Notes: generated by a model not told the origin, from the letters alone. A stretch of DNA of 64,000 bases from Ilyonectria destructans (GCA_020740775.1 JAHEWK010000010.1:2480001-2544000); one strand, 5' to 3'. Counted from the first letter of the stretch, positions 11,318 to 22,199 are shown. Program-made: numbers and translations.

Positions 11318-13160
11318 TCACTTCAACCAGCGTAGTGACGCCATGGCCTTCCGAATTCTCCCATTGAAAAAGTAAAGTGGAAACAAAAAGGATGCAAGGA
11401 GTAAGAGAATGCCACCCATCATGACGTGGGTCTCGAAAAACCCAATGTCGGCTATCCATCCATGGAGCGAGTTGCCGTAGCCAAAAGCCACGGCATTCCT
11501 CCCTCCGCATGCTAAGACAATAGCTGGACCGGACATTGTTGGGAGAAGTTCTCCTAGCCACATACCAGTCATGGCAGAAATGGCACAAAACCCACAGTAG
11601 AACAAGGCAAATGCAGCGTGAATCCCAACCCAGCTGTACTTCTCTGGATGCGCACCAACGACGCCATACAGAGTCAGGCCGGCAAATGCCAAAATGCTCG
11701 GGAGGATAAAGTTGGGTAAAATGTGCTCAGGCTCACGAATGCCCTTGTTACGGCGCGTAAAGTAGCCGCTGATGGGTTCCGCAAAGGAGCCGATCAAAAG
11801 GGCAGCCAGTGATCCAATGGCGGAGCCGACCTGCACCGTACCGACACTTGAAGGAGAGAAGTGCCACGGCGCCATCTCAAGCTGCTGGCTGTATGTAAGA
11901 CTAAGAACGACGATTCCGCCAAACAATATACTGTTGAGGGCCAAGACCCATAGCGTGCCGGGAATGATGAGGCAGAGGAAAATCTCCTTGTAGGCGCGAG
12001 CAAAGCGGCCCAACGGCCCCGGCCGCTGAAGATGGATGGGAGCAAACTGGCGGCGGTAAGACTTTTCAGGAGTCACCTGCGGATCGCCATTACTGCCGTC
12101 ATCAACAACGAAACCTGCGGCCGTTGCGTCGTCTGCAGTGGAAAAAACCCGATGTGTTCCGTACGTGTCCGTGGCATGGATTTGGCCTCTCAATGACGTG
12201 GCACGGCGGTGGAATAGCGTCTCCGGAAGGCAAAAAGTAATGAGGACAAGTGAGAGAGCGACGAACGCCGTCCAGAACCAATATGACACGCGCCAGTTCC
12301 CATCAGCATGGTCGACGACGAAGGGCACAGCTACCAGAAGCAACGATGCGCCGACAGCTGTCGATGTCCAGTAAACCACGAGGCGGGCACCACGTCGATG
12401 GAGGAAGGAAATATCCAATACAATGATTGGTAGCTAGAGATTACTTGGTCAGTTTCTACCGTTATAATTACCACACAATCCAGGCACGCTGAGATTGATG
12501 GGCCGATTGTTTGATTAGGAGAGGCCCGAGACAAGAGTTTCAGGCCGGGAGATTAAGCCTGCCTCTGGGATTAAAAAAAGAACGAGTTACTCACTAGACA
12601 GTCTGCAACTCCAGCCGTCAATCCTTGGAGACATCGAGCTCCAAGGTGAGATTCGAACGAGGTAGACTTGGCTGCCCAGATGACGGCGCCGAGAAGGATG
12701 GTATTGCTCAAGAGCAACGCCCCACGACGACCCAAGGCCATGGATAGCGGGACGAACAAGAAATTACCGAGACCCATGCATAGCGACGGATAGCTCGCAA
12801 GGTCAGCGATACGAGCAGGATCAAAGGTCTTTGTGTGCAGGTCAGTAACTGCTGGTGAAGGCTGGGGATTGGGAGAGGAGAGCTCACGCCGTGGGTCTGA
12901 GCCATGTACTCGGGGATGAGTTTGCCAAAGAACAGGGGCGTGCTCTGAACAAGGCCAAATCCAGCCATGCCGTAGATGGTGACTGCTGCGAGGATCAAGC
13001 GATGGCGCCAGACGCTGAAATTTAGCGGGTCATTGGGGTCCGACGATGGAATTGGGAGTTTGCGCAAGTGGCCATCCTCGTCGTAGAGCAGCGTGCCGAG
13101 GTTGTCCTCAACCAAGACGGCCTCGCCCAAAGACTCGCTCCTCTTTTCCACGTCTGCCAT
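11318..13160 (-). CDS. MFS transporter, DHA1 (HOL1-like) type
   Basis: Exons 13160-12888, 12828-12595 and 12433-11318 give about 540 residues, with GTGAGC and GTGAGT donors and phase 0 at both introns. The N-terminal tail ends in DPNDPLNFSVWRHRLIL, then hydrophobic segments follow with the family words YPSLCMGLGNFLFVPLSMALGRR (motif A region), NWRVSYWFWTAF and, in the C-terminal half, WLGELLPTM. The hydrophilic loop HATDTYGTHRVF... is the usual central loop of 12-TM MFS proteins. It lies between the FAH gene and the regulator and is divergent from the regulator. I infer uptake of the cluster's substrate or export of a toxic aromatic; the sequence does not tell which. Confidence 0.88.
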
Positions 13161-13721
13161 TTTGGGTTTGTGGTGCGTGGACGCGTTGGCTTTAGTACGT
13201 TTGGGGATTAGGCCAAGACTCCTGAGAGCTCTTGCAAGCGGCGAGAGAGGCGGAGGTGTGCTGTTTAGTGGAGATGGAGAGAATAAGAGATTGGTGATGA
13301 CGGACTGAGCATCTATATACCGGACAAGCTGCTAAACTTCATTGCAAGGAGAGACGTGTGCGGGAGCTAAGATTGCGGGGAGCAGAGGTGGCCTTGAACG
13401 CTCTGGCGACAGATCTCGATGCTAACTACCCCATGGGGAAAGGCGACAAGCATGTCAAGGTGACCTCAGCCCCTATCTGCATTAAGGCGTATGGATTGTG
13501 TAACAGACACTATCTTTCTCAGAGTGCCAAGCATCGCGAGGCGAAATTGCCATCAACCCCGACATCATCGGCCCGACCCCTGTTCCGCAGATGATACATT
13601 CGGGCCGACCTCGTCACCTTCTCCGTGACACGTTCTCGTCACATCTGATGAGACCCCCCGAACATTTCCTCTTCCCACATCGCATTCGCTGGACCGAACG
13701 CCGAACCAACGCCCAAAAGCC
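13161..13721. promoter_or_regulatory. Divergent promoter, MFS transporter / Zn2Cys6 regulator
   Basis: The region contains an inverted pair of one 9-mer: TCGGCCCGA at 13568-13576 and TCGGGCCGA at 13600-13608. The same word is in the cupin/FAH promoter. It probably drives the transporter and autoregulates the regulator. Confidence 0.5.
13568..13608. promoter_or_regulatory. Inverted pair of candidate Zn2Cys6 operators
   Basis: Two copies of the CGG-G-CCG 9-mer in opposite orientation, with start points 32 bp apart (about three helical turns), placed about 115-155 nt before the regulator start codon. Confidence 0.45.
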
Positions 13722-16178
13722 ATGAACCGAGGCACTCCCTCCGTTGCGTGCCTGCGATGCCGCAAGCAAAAGGTTCGGCCAAGCCCCTCCGCGGCTCCAT
13801 CTTAGACTCCTTGCTGATATCCACTCAAGCTCAGATGCACTCGCGAGCACCCAGTCTGCCGCCGCTGTGAGCGTGCAAAGGGCGAATGCGTCTATCCTTC
13901 TCCTCCCGACCGAAGGAGACTCGCGCTAGAGCGTGTTCTAGAACGGACGGGTTCCGTACCTACGTCCAACCGCTCGCCATCCCGCGAGCATATGCCACAA
14001 ACCCTCGAGACCCCAGCGCAAACTTCCTCCTACGCCCACCATGCGGGTGGAAGCGCCATCATTCACTCTCAGAGCGCGAACGTGACGCTTTCGCGTGGAC
14101 TGGATGCAGCACTCGACAATAATCTTACCACACGCACTCGACCTTCGCCGCGACCCGCCCAATCAGCACTTGACTCGTTGGTGAACTCAGGGCAAGGCGT
14201 GAGCCTTTCCAGTGAAGTTGCTCTATTTCTTACCGAGATATATTTCGAGAGACACTACGAAGCTGAGTTCCTATTCTGCAAGCAGCGCTTCATTCGAGAC
14301 CACGTCGGAGGAACCCTTCCGAGCTATGTCTCCCTGGCCGTGTTTGCTTTCGCATCCTTGTAGGACTCCTGCTGAACTTGGACTGCGTCACCCTACTAAT
14401 ATGCTTCTTAGGTTCCTCACCCATGTGCCTGGTGGATTGACGCAAGGAGAAATTGGCGTTGCTGAAATTACCCGAGCAGATTGGTTTGTCATAGGGGGAC
14501 GATGGGCTGAGCAAGCCGGCCAAGGCGCCTTGATGCACGCAGACAAGCCATGCATTCAGCACGTTCAAGCCTGTCAAACCTTGGCTTTGTTCTGGTTTGC
14601 CAGATCTGAAACCATTAGGACGAATATGCACACAGGTAGTTCGCCCGTCGCCACCATCGCCATGCTAAACTACCACGCTGACACATATCGTCGCTGTTCA
14701 CCGCAGGCATTGCTCATCGAACTTGCCGATTGTTGCAATTCGGTCGAATCAACCAGCACGAGCTGGAAAACAACAGCATTGATCGACACCTTAAACTCGG
14801 TTGCTTTTGGGCCTGCTGGCTTACCAAGTGTGCGAGCCACCAAAACGCCCGTTTCCAGACGAATTGCTGGGCCGACGTAGCTGGCTGTCCTTTGCCAGTC
14901 GACAACGCTGAAGATTCTTCGCTTGGATTCACTCACTATCTAGACCAGGGCGGTTCAATCCTCGAGATCGGAGGTACTAGCCGTGGTCTCAAATTAGGCT
15001 TCAATGCAACCTTGGTCGTCACTCAGGGACTATGGTATGTCGTCCAACCCAGCGTCCAGATACAATGAAACTTACCCTAGGCAGGTGGGAAGTACAGCAG
15101 TTCGTTCCATCCCTTCAACAGGGCAACCGCAGCCCGTCCAACTGGGGTTCCGAATTGTTACTACTGGACCAGAAACTAGAAAGCCTCTACGACCAGATGA
15201 ATGCCTCGCTTAGGTATGATCAGAGCCGTGCCGGCACCAGAAACAACCCTAGATACCTGGGCCGCTTGTTCTCCTTAAACTACCTGTACCACCTGTGTGT
15301 CTCCTACTTGCACTCTTCATTGGTACCGGTTCTTTCCTGCAGTATGCGCACTCCAAATATTTCACGCAGCATGCTGCGACTCGCTGCTGAGCAAGCACTC
15401 AAACACTCCACTATCATGACGAACATAACGGAACACTTTCTAACACAACGGACGGCAATTTCCAAGTTGTGGCCTATCGTTGGATATGGCGCGTATGTGT
15501 GCGCAGCTATCCAATTGCGCTATTTCCTTGCCTTGGGCATTCTAACCGAAGAGCGACTTGAGCGCACCAGGGTACACCTCAAGCTCGTTGGCGAGCTAAA
15601 AGAGTACTGGAAGACTCTGCAGCCACTTGTATGATTTCCAAATCATTCGTTCATGACTTTCCCCTAACTCGTGGTAGCACGTCGATATGGAGCAGCAATT
15701 TTCTCAAGCTCAGACTATCATATTAAAGCAGGAAAACGGCGATGTCAGAAATCACAACTCTGATGACGAAGTTGTGTGTCTTACTAACACACTCAATGTA
15801 CCACTATCCCCTAACTATATTTCCACATATGTTAGCGACGATAGCAAAGGACAGTTGCAGGATCAAGACATCCCGTTGGAGCCCGCACCTGTGAACCCCA
15901 CGGGCATTCCCTCCCCTTTAGAAACTGCACCTGCTTCTGAGGTCCAGCTTCCCCCAGCTCGCTTCCAAATGGCAGATTTCTCTAGCGCTGCAGAAATGCC
16001 AATGGTTAGTAACGATTCCGTTGGGTCTGAGCCTGCAGAGGGAGCCTTCAAGGCCAGCGTTTCAACAGAGAGAGAAGACAGTATATGGTGGAGCCAAGAT
16101 CCAGATTCATTAGGTGAGGTATTTAGTCATGGCTTTTGCTTTTTGAACGAACTTGGGTTTGAAATGGATACGTATTAA
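13722..16178 (+). CDS. Zn2Cys6 transcription factor, likely regulator of the cupin-FAH-MFS cluster
   Basis: The first intron (13773-13829) splits the zinc cluster. The spliced product reads ACLRCRKQK-LRCTREHPVCRRCERAKGEC, spacing CX2CX6CX6CX2CX6C. It is followed by a fungal-specific TF body (LSSEVALFLTEIYFERHYEAEFLF; QACQTLALFWFARSE; FGRINQHELENN; LGCFWACWLTKCASHQNA; FSLNYLYHLCVSYLHSSLVPVLSC). Exons are 13722-13772, 13830-14359, 14412-14635, 14707-15034, 15085-15628 and 15678-16178. Phases agree, with typical GT-AG introns of 49-71 nt, giving about 725 residues. The acidic, Pro/Ser-rich C-terminus may be an activation region. Being divergent from the transporter, with one operator-like word in both cluster promoters, it is the natural candidate regulator. 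Confidence 0.88.
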
Positions 16179-17029
16179 GTACCTATGCATTTGGTTAACC
16201 AGTTTCGCCTTATTGAATCTTGAATGCAAATCTCTATTGTACCGAATAATATAAGGGTAATACAAGCAGAGCCCCATTTCTATTGAGAGAAGGAGTCTCC
16301 AAGTCTCAATACCTACATGGTAAGAACCTACCATGCATTGAATTCTACCACCGCCTTGGAGGGGTGCTGCGAAGACATTATGCTTCTACCACTACTTGTC
16401 GCTTGTTAAATTACAAACAGGATAGATTTATCTCCCAGGGAGCTGGTAAAGATAGAATTTAAAAGGAACTAGAGGCCGTAAAGGGACTGGGTGCAAATTC
16501 TAAGACCCCCGGGCAAGTATGCAGTGCCGTGCATAGAATCTCCAAGCTCTTATTTCATACGCGATGTGCTGCCGAAACCAAAACACAACGTAGGAAGTGT
16601 ATACAGTGGTACGGCTTAGATCCTGCTGGAAGCAGTTTTGGTTGTAACCAACTTCATTGAGGAGATTGAGCTCGTTGTGAAGTTTGAAATATCGACGAGC
16701 TCTACTAGGTTTAAATGTATTGCATTCCTTAACCATTTGACATTGCAAAACTGAAACTGCACGCAAGACATGAATTTCAGACCTGAGGGAAGGTGTCTGT
16801 GCACGCGCAGAGCTTTAGCCTCAAGTTCCTAAAGAGACAACGAAGCGGAGAATGAGTCGACAGAACAGTTCCAGAGAGGTTGGAGAATCGATCGCTATGC
16901 CGGCGATTCCTGGATGTACGGTATGGCAACGTCCTTGGTAAAGACCGTGTAGACGTAGTGACAGATCCTCCCACCCTCTAGCCCCAAGACACGAGGCTAC
17001 TATGTGTTTTTTTCGGTTGTGAGTGCCTC
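16179..17029. other. Intergenic, no gene recognised
   Basis: Flanking sequence between the regulator and the AT-rich repeat island. Short frames show no known motif. Confidence 0.35.
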
Positions 17030-17429
17030 CTGACTGATGTATACTACTCTGTTTTCCGGCTTGACTTCATCAGTATTATCAGCTGGCTATATTAACTGAT
17101 TTATCAGCTTAGTTATGTCTTCAATAATATTATTATCTTCTTACAGCACTGACATATATAAGATAATATAAAGTATATACGGGAGATTTATTTTAACTGA
17201 AGCAGCTATACTTTTTATATTACTATTAGTATTACTTAAGAAGCTTTATTTATTATAATATTCTTAAATTAGAGGATTTTTAGTAATAAACTGAATAGTA
17301 ATTTTTATTAACAGTCTAATATAATATAAATAAAAACCACTTTAATATATAGTTGTTTAGTTTTTTTTTTTAACTTTATTTAATATTAATAAATAAATTG
17401 AGATTATATAGTATTTTAAGCTATTAAAA

Positions 17430-17505
17430 CAGTAACCAGTTAGATTAGAAACCTCAATCTATTTAAGTAACTATTAACCTTTAAATAGACTGAGTATATA
17501 ATCTG
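17430..17505 (+). repeat. Truncated copy of the 19.9-kb / 63.6-kb element
   Basis: It shares the order AACCAGTTAGA..., then the CTATTTAAGTAA-like block, then TTTAAATAGACTG and a TATA...TCTGTATT stretch with 20790-20870 and with the reverse complement of about 63680-63755. Differences are mostly transitions. Confidence 0.55.
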
Positions 17506-17507
17506 TA

Positions 17508-17661
17508 TTTAACTTTTTTAGCTTTACTTAGTATCATCAGATAGATCAAAGCCATACAGTATTCTCAAACAGTAGAGATAAACAGTAAGTGCTACACCTA
17601 GCACCAGAAGAAACAGTAGCTGAATAATAAGGTTGTTACACACTGGTCTCTGCCTGAAGTT
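17508..17661 (+). repeat. Dispersed repeat, second copy at 46706-46857
   Basis: The two stretches align along about 150 nt (TCAGATAGATyAAAGC, GTAGTGCTACAC-like, AGTAGCTGAAyAATAAGG, TTGTTACAC...TGGTCTyTGCCT), with mostly transition differences. Both lie in AT-rich flanks. The family is unknown and may be LTR-related. Confidence 0.6.
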
Positions 17662-18020
17662 TTATAGTAGGAGATACACTTAGAACAGACTACGCCTGTA
17701 ATAGTAAGAATCTGAAATACCCTATAGTTCACGTAGAAATAAGATCTAACAGCTAAAACCAGCAAAGAGATTTAGTTTAAAAAGAAAGAAAGACACTTAA
17801 TTAAATGCTTCTACATACAATAAGATAGAAAAGAATAACAAAGAAGGGATAAGAGCTGCTATAACAGCTGGTCTAAGGGCAAAGGGATAATAATAATAAG
17901 CGTCTCGAAAGGTTCAAATTGAAGAAGGGAAAAAGCGTGCCCTTCCCACTACAGGAAGAGCTGTTCCTTTAAGTAGACTCTAGCCTGGTCAAGCTAGACC
18001 TGCTGTCATTAAACCCCAGT

Positions 18021-18308
18021 GTGCCGGTCAGCACTATCACAATAGCCCCAGCAACATCGCAGCTTGTAGTCTTTATTACCGATGGCATTTTATTCGCCCA
18101 TGGATCAGAGTGTCTCACCCGCTGCATGCATGACCGCGCCTTTCGATCAATCCTCCGCCAGGACACCGTTTATTTCGACAAGAGAATCACCAACGAGCTG
18201 ATGCGCTTTCTGGCCGCTGACGCAGCTGACATTGCCGGGCTCAGCAATACGACTCTGGGCACAATTTCAACATGCTCACCAAGTTCTAGACCCCGAGGCT
18301 TTCTATAG
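18021..18308 (+). pseudogene. ABC transporter (MDR type) fragment, second transmembrane domain
   Basis: The translation reads DGILFAHGSECLTRCMHDRAFRSILRQD..YFD and AADAADIAGLSNTTLGTI. This is the intracellular loop and helix region of the second TMD in full-length fungal ABCB exporters (RDRAFRSMLRQD..FFD...TTHVAGLSGVTLGT). It has no start, no continuation and ends in a stop. The C-terminal half of the second nucleotide-binding domain occurs on the same strand at 22.2-22.8 kb, so this is probably one gene broken by insertions. Confidence 0.7.
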
Positions 18309-18310
18309 CA

Positions 18311-18669
18311 ACGGGTGGTTAAGAGTCTAGATCCCGGCGGCTCACTCCAGCCACCAGAGTTAGGGGAAGCAGCTGTGTCAGGAGCACAACGTCAATAAAA
18401 GGGTCTAGCCAACTAAAGACCGTATCAGGAATAGTTTCCCAAGCCACAACTGGAGCGGCACGTTGTTATTGGTAAGGTCGCCAGCCATGGCTTCGCCTTC
18501 CAACCCTATTCAGTTATAGTAGATTATAGGATTCGGATACCGGCAAGTCAGCTGAAAATAATACGGGACATGTCCGCCATATTTAAGATTCAACCTTCCC
18601 CTAGCATCAGTGCATCTCCCCGAGCGTTCAATAGCTCTAGCACCTCCCTGATTCTGCATTCGAACTGCT
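18311..18669. other. Short gap between ABC fragment and membrane protein gene
   Basis: No coding motif is recognised. If the membrane protein had an upstream signal-peptide exon it should lie here, but I could not find one. Confidence 0.35.
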
Positions 18670-19589
18670 ATGGCAAAGCCGTTCATCACGTCGGCCCCTA
18701 AGGGAGCAGACCGGGTTTTCGAAAACCGTGATCTGGAGCCTAATACCTATTGCGCCCTTTGGTCGGGTGAATCGGGAACCAGTAAGACCACCTACACTGC
18801 CAGGAACAATATGGTACCGATTTAATAAGCTGATAGCATGGCAGTACACCTGCGGCGTGGGCCCCTGCGCTATCGCAACACAGTTTACACCAGCAGTTGC
18901 ATTTTGTGACGGTATTCCTACAACTGCTATATATGGCTACGGCAGCTGGCCCGTTCCGGCCGGACAAACTTGTGGCCCCTCCACAAAGTGCTGGTGAGTC
19001 GAGAGGATAACTCCGTGAATGTAGGTAACATTGATCCTGATAGAAATGTAGTCCGAGCCCATATACTACAACCAGACAGTACATCTACGACGGAGGGAGC
19101 ACTGTCCTATACGACTGTGACACTGAACCATCGACTTTGGCAGTTTCAACAGTTCTGGGCACACTTAGTATATCTCTCTCTATTTACAACGGGCCAGTGG
19201 ACACTTCTGTGATGACATCGATGTTGACAAAAACAACATCCTCATCCTCATCCTCATCCCTTCAGCCATCATCTACACAGTCATCACTCTCAGTTACTAC
19301 CAGCCAACACTCTAGTGGACATGGGGCCTCAACTGGGGCTATTATTGGCGGTGTGATCGGTGGCCTTTGTGTAGTTGGGCTTATTATTCTTGGGGTCATG
19401 ATTATCCTGCAACGCAACCCTAAGCGGGTCATAGCAGCTGCCGACCCAAGTCCATTCCCCCCCCAGCATGATTCAGGCCCAAGAGAGACTTGGTACCCTG
19501 AATTACAGCAAGAAGGGGTCCCCAGGCCCTTGGCTGAGCTTGAGGCTCAGCAACGTGCCATTAAGGTTGATGACTATGCTGCGAAATAG
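18670..19589 (+). CDS. Single-pass membrane protein with Ser/Thr-rich stalk
   Basis: Predicted exons 18670-18781, 18837-18993 and 19052-19589 give 268 residues, with GTAAGA and GTGAGT donors. The first part is Cys-containing (YTCGVGPCAIATQF, VPAGQTCGPSTKCC, STVLYDCD). Then comes a Ser/Thr-rich stalk including a run of seven Ser, one transmembrane helix (GAIIGGVIGGLCVVGLIILGVMII), a basic stop-transfer (RNPKR) and a tail of about 65 residues rich in Pro/Glu/Gln. The layout is that of fungal cell-surface or sensor proteins. No signal peptide follows the only in-frame ATG (MAKPFITSAPKG), and a stop lies a few codons upstream. The true 5' exon is therefore either missed or lost. It sits inside a repeat island between two parts of a dead ABC transporter. 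Confidence 0.6.
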
Positions 19590-19878
19590 GCATCAAACCG
19601 GACGCATGTCACGGCAGGCTCTGAGCTCTAAGTATTGACTATCGATTTTATTAGTACTATTGAACTTTTCTTGCTTTCTACTCCCTCAATAATATTAATT
19701 TAGCTCGTTCTTAAGTTATTTCTTCATCACGCTCGAAGGGAACATTTTCTCCCATGCTGCTATATTATTATATACTGTGTGAAGTGAGGCCTGTTTGCCA
19801 GATCCAATAGTCTTCGGGGCTTTACCACATCATTCAGCTTCGCATTTACCGTCAACGGGACGCCTTAATAATTCCATT
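19590..19878. other. Intergenic, AT-rich
   Basis: 3' flank of the membrane protein gene up to the target duplication of the next element. No gene is seen. Confidence 0.35.
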
Positions 19879-20535
19879 ATAAAGCAGCACCATTGTTGAA
19901 ATCACTGTTCTGACTACTGTTTCAAATTCTGTACAGTCACGTGCTTGCATGAGTGTGATGAGGGACTTGGTCTATTGATTGTGAATCTAATTACAGTCTT
20001 TTGCCTCTTCTAACTACCAAGCATATAACCTCCTCCGCAATATCCCTCTATCGTTCCAGCTTTGCAGCCGCTATTGGAGGCGACTGGGTTCCCTTGGGTT
20101 CTTGTGTTAATTCTTTGGCTGCAAGTTGACTAATACTATATCATTTATCAGCTGTATAGACTATATAGTATCATATAAGCTATTAATAAATACCCTTTCT
20201 GCCGGAGAAAGTATATACCTTTAGTATTTTTAAACTAGAGCCTTAAGATAGACTAGCTCTGCAGTAACCCAGAGTTATAAAGCTATATCTTAACCCGCCA
20301 GCTCTTAAATTATATAATAGCTAAAGACTATTAGCTATACTAAATAAAGCTTATTAGGTTAGTTAATTTGGACTTCTATAATATTTTTAAACTTTAACTT
20401 TTTAGCTGTAATTTGCAGCCTTAGAATAAAAATTAAATTACTTAGGATTAAATAATAGAGATTAAAAAAAAAGCTATAAGTATACTGATAATTGGGAAAG
20501 ACTATATCAGTCTGTAGTATAGAGCGAAAAGATAT

Positions 20536-20600
20536 CTTCAGTTAGTTAAGTAGTTAGTTAATTAGTTAGTTAAGTAATTAGTTAAGTAATTAGTTAAGAT
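20536..20600. repeat. Tandem AGTTAGTTAA-type simple repeat
   Basis: About 65 nt of degenerate 4-, 8- and 12-nt AGTTAGTTAAGTA-like units, inside the longer transposon copy. Confidence 0.8.
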
Positions 20601-20678
20601 ATATATAAGAATAAAAAGATAATTAAAATATAAGAGAGCTTATAGAGCTTTTATATCTATTATAATTTTACTTTTTTT

Positions 20679-20763
20679 AAGATCTAGCTTTTTTAGTAGA
20701 TTTAGCTTTTCCAGTAGATCTAGCTTTTCCAGTAGATCTAGCTTTTTTAAGATATAGCTATTC
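20679..20763. repeat. Tandem repeat, about 20-nt unit with AGATCTAGCTTTT core
   Basis: About four consecutive copies of a (G/A)TAGATCTAGCTTTTCCA-like unit, partly degenerate, inside the longer transposon copy. Confidence 0.75.
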
Positions 20764-20970
20764 CTATAGCTTATTAAGGTATTAGAAAAGATAACCAGTT
20801 AGACTAAAAATCTTAGTCTATCTGAATAAACTGTTAACCTTTAAATAGACTGGGTATATAGTCTGTATTATTAATACTATTATTGGTATTTTTCTTTTTA
20901 CTATTAAGCTTTTAATCCCCCCTCTGGGTATATATGTACTAGGGCACCCTGACCTCTTAATAAAGCAGCA

Positions 20971-21754
20971 TATTATAGATCTCGCGTTATTAAAACGTCC
21001 CGTCACTTATTAATTTTTTTATGCGGTATTATATCCTCTCTCTAACACCCTGCACTTAGCCTTCTGTAAAACTTATTAAAAATGCAACTATCACTCGACT
21101 AATCGCTTCTTAATAATAATAATCCTTACTAACGATTATAAGGGTGAGCTGAAATGGAATATTCTGGAAACTGACCTAACGTAACAGTTATTAATATGTC
21201 TTCCCTGCCACTAGGTGTAGATTCTCACATACCTACAGCCTATAACAAAGTGATGTGTAGGGTCTGTTGGTTAATTCATTAATTGATTTAGTTCTGGCCT
21301 CTAATTCGGCTCTTATTCTGCCAGAATAAGAGCGCACATCTATAGTAAAGCAGTTAAGCGCTCAGGCTATATTCTGCCAGCACAAGCCGAGCCTTCCTCT
21401 AGTATAAGATGGAGTGAAATTGGAGTTTACAGTGGAGTTAGGTTTAGGGCAGCTAGTATGTGGAGGTATCTTATGACCTTCAAGAGACTCTTATCATTTG
21501 CCATTTTGATGCACGAGATACTGTGTATGAGCTAACATTTGCAATCCTCGTGGCCTATACGAGTCCACCGAATGAGCCCAATTATTGCCGGAGTGGCTGT
21601 AAATTAGTTGCCTCGCTTATTAAATGCTCCGCAAGAGTTTGCTAATTATGTCATTTTCTACCCTATTTCCTTTTACCACGGCGACTTTCCCGTCTGAATA
21701 TTTCAAGAATAGATACAATCGTGTGTATGGAAATATAGAGAGGCGAATTGCCAT
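20971..21754. other. AT-rich intergenic, probable repeat remnant
   Basis: No gene is recognised. Words such as CTGCCAGAATAAGAGC / TTCTGCCAGCACAAGCCGAGC suggest old repeat material. Confidence 0.35.
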
Positions 21755-22165
21755 TTAAAGTAACCTACTGTTGGACAGAGCCACATACCTATTCGACAAA
21801 GGATGGATTGGTTGAGACAGCTTTAGTGACGATGGATCATCTTGATTTCTCCTATCTAACGAAGGGCTAGGGATCGGTCTTATAGATGAAGATGAGGGCG
21901 GCCTCTGGCAGATCTGCACCTTATTGCTGTCATGTCTGTTTGGCCAGACACATTTGGCCTTGGCCTGAGAACAGTTGGTGCAAGCCCTGGGTTTCTCAGG
22001 GCGAGAAGGGGTTGGCATGGCTGGATGTTGCGCTTGGGAAGGCTGCAGCCACTTTAGGGATCCAGCTGGATCGCACAGAAATGCCTTGCGCCTTATGAAG
22101 CTGTCAGAAGTGAGGTGATGGATGCGAAATGACGGCAACGAGGTTGGAGGAGGATCGGCAATCAC
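21755..22165 (-). pseudogene. Zn2Cys6 regulator fragment
   Basis: The frame contains EKPRACTNCSQAKAKCVWPN and DSNKVQICQR, the first half of a zinc cluster (CX2CX6C) with the start of the second half. It then runs into RPPSSSSIRPIPSPS, which is repeated at 7.6 kb. In an intact protein the sequence after QICQR would continue with the last two Cys; here an exon border or a break intervenes. No regulator body follows. It is best called a gene fragment; an unrecognised intron is the alternative. Confidence 0.55.
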
Positions 22166-22199
22166 ACGTTGCGGGGCTGGTCATTCATTGGATGATGTT

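Larger units (their letters stand above)
17030..17960. repeat. AT-rich, RIP-like repeat island
   Basis: Strongly A+T-rich with many TpA steps and no open frame of note. Two internal stretches (17366-17440 and about 17508-17590) resemble each other. Part (about 17430-17505) resembles the inner part of the transposon copies at 20.8 and 63.7 kb, and part (about 17508-17660) resembles 46706-46857. It is best read as nested, mutated transposable element remnants. Confidence 0.65.
19879..20970 (+). mobile_element. TSD-flanked transposable element copy (about 1070 bp) with probable nested insert
   Basis: The element runs 19890-20959 and is flanked by an 11-bp direct repeat ATAAAGCAGCA (19879-19889 and 20960-20970). 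Its two ends (CATTGTTGAAATCAC... and ...GGGCACCCTGACCTCTT) match, end for end, the reverse complement of the 263-bp element at 63584-63846. Relative to that short copy it carries about 800 nt extra after a GGTCTATTG word, roughly 19983-20780. The extra segment contains AGTTAGTTAA-type tandem repeats and a GATCTAGCTTTT-type repeat. There are no terminal inverted repeats and no coding frame. The TSD lengths in the two copies (11 and 14 bp) favour a non-LTR/SINE-like mechanism. Confidence 0.7.

Noticed and set aside
18814..18844. A 31-nt intron (GTACCG...GGCAG) in the membrane-protein gene
   Set aside because: Too short; the GTAAGA donor at 18782 with an acceptor at 18836 gives a normal 55-nt intron, keeps the frame and has a CTGAT branch site.
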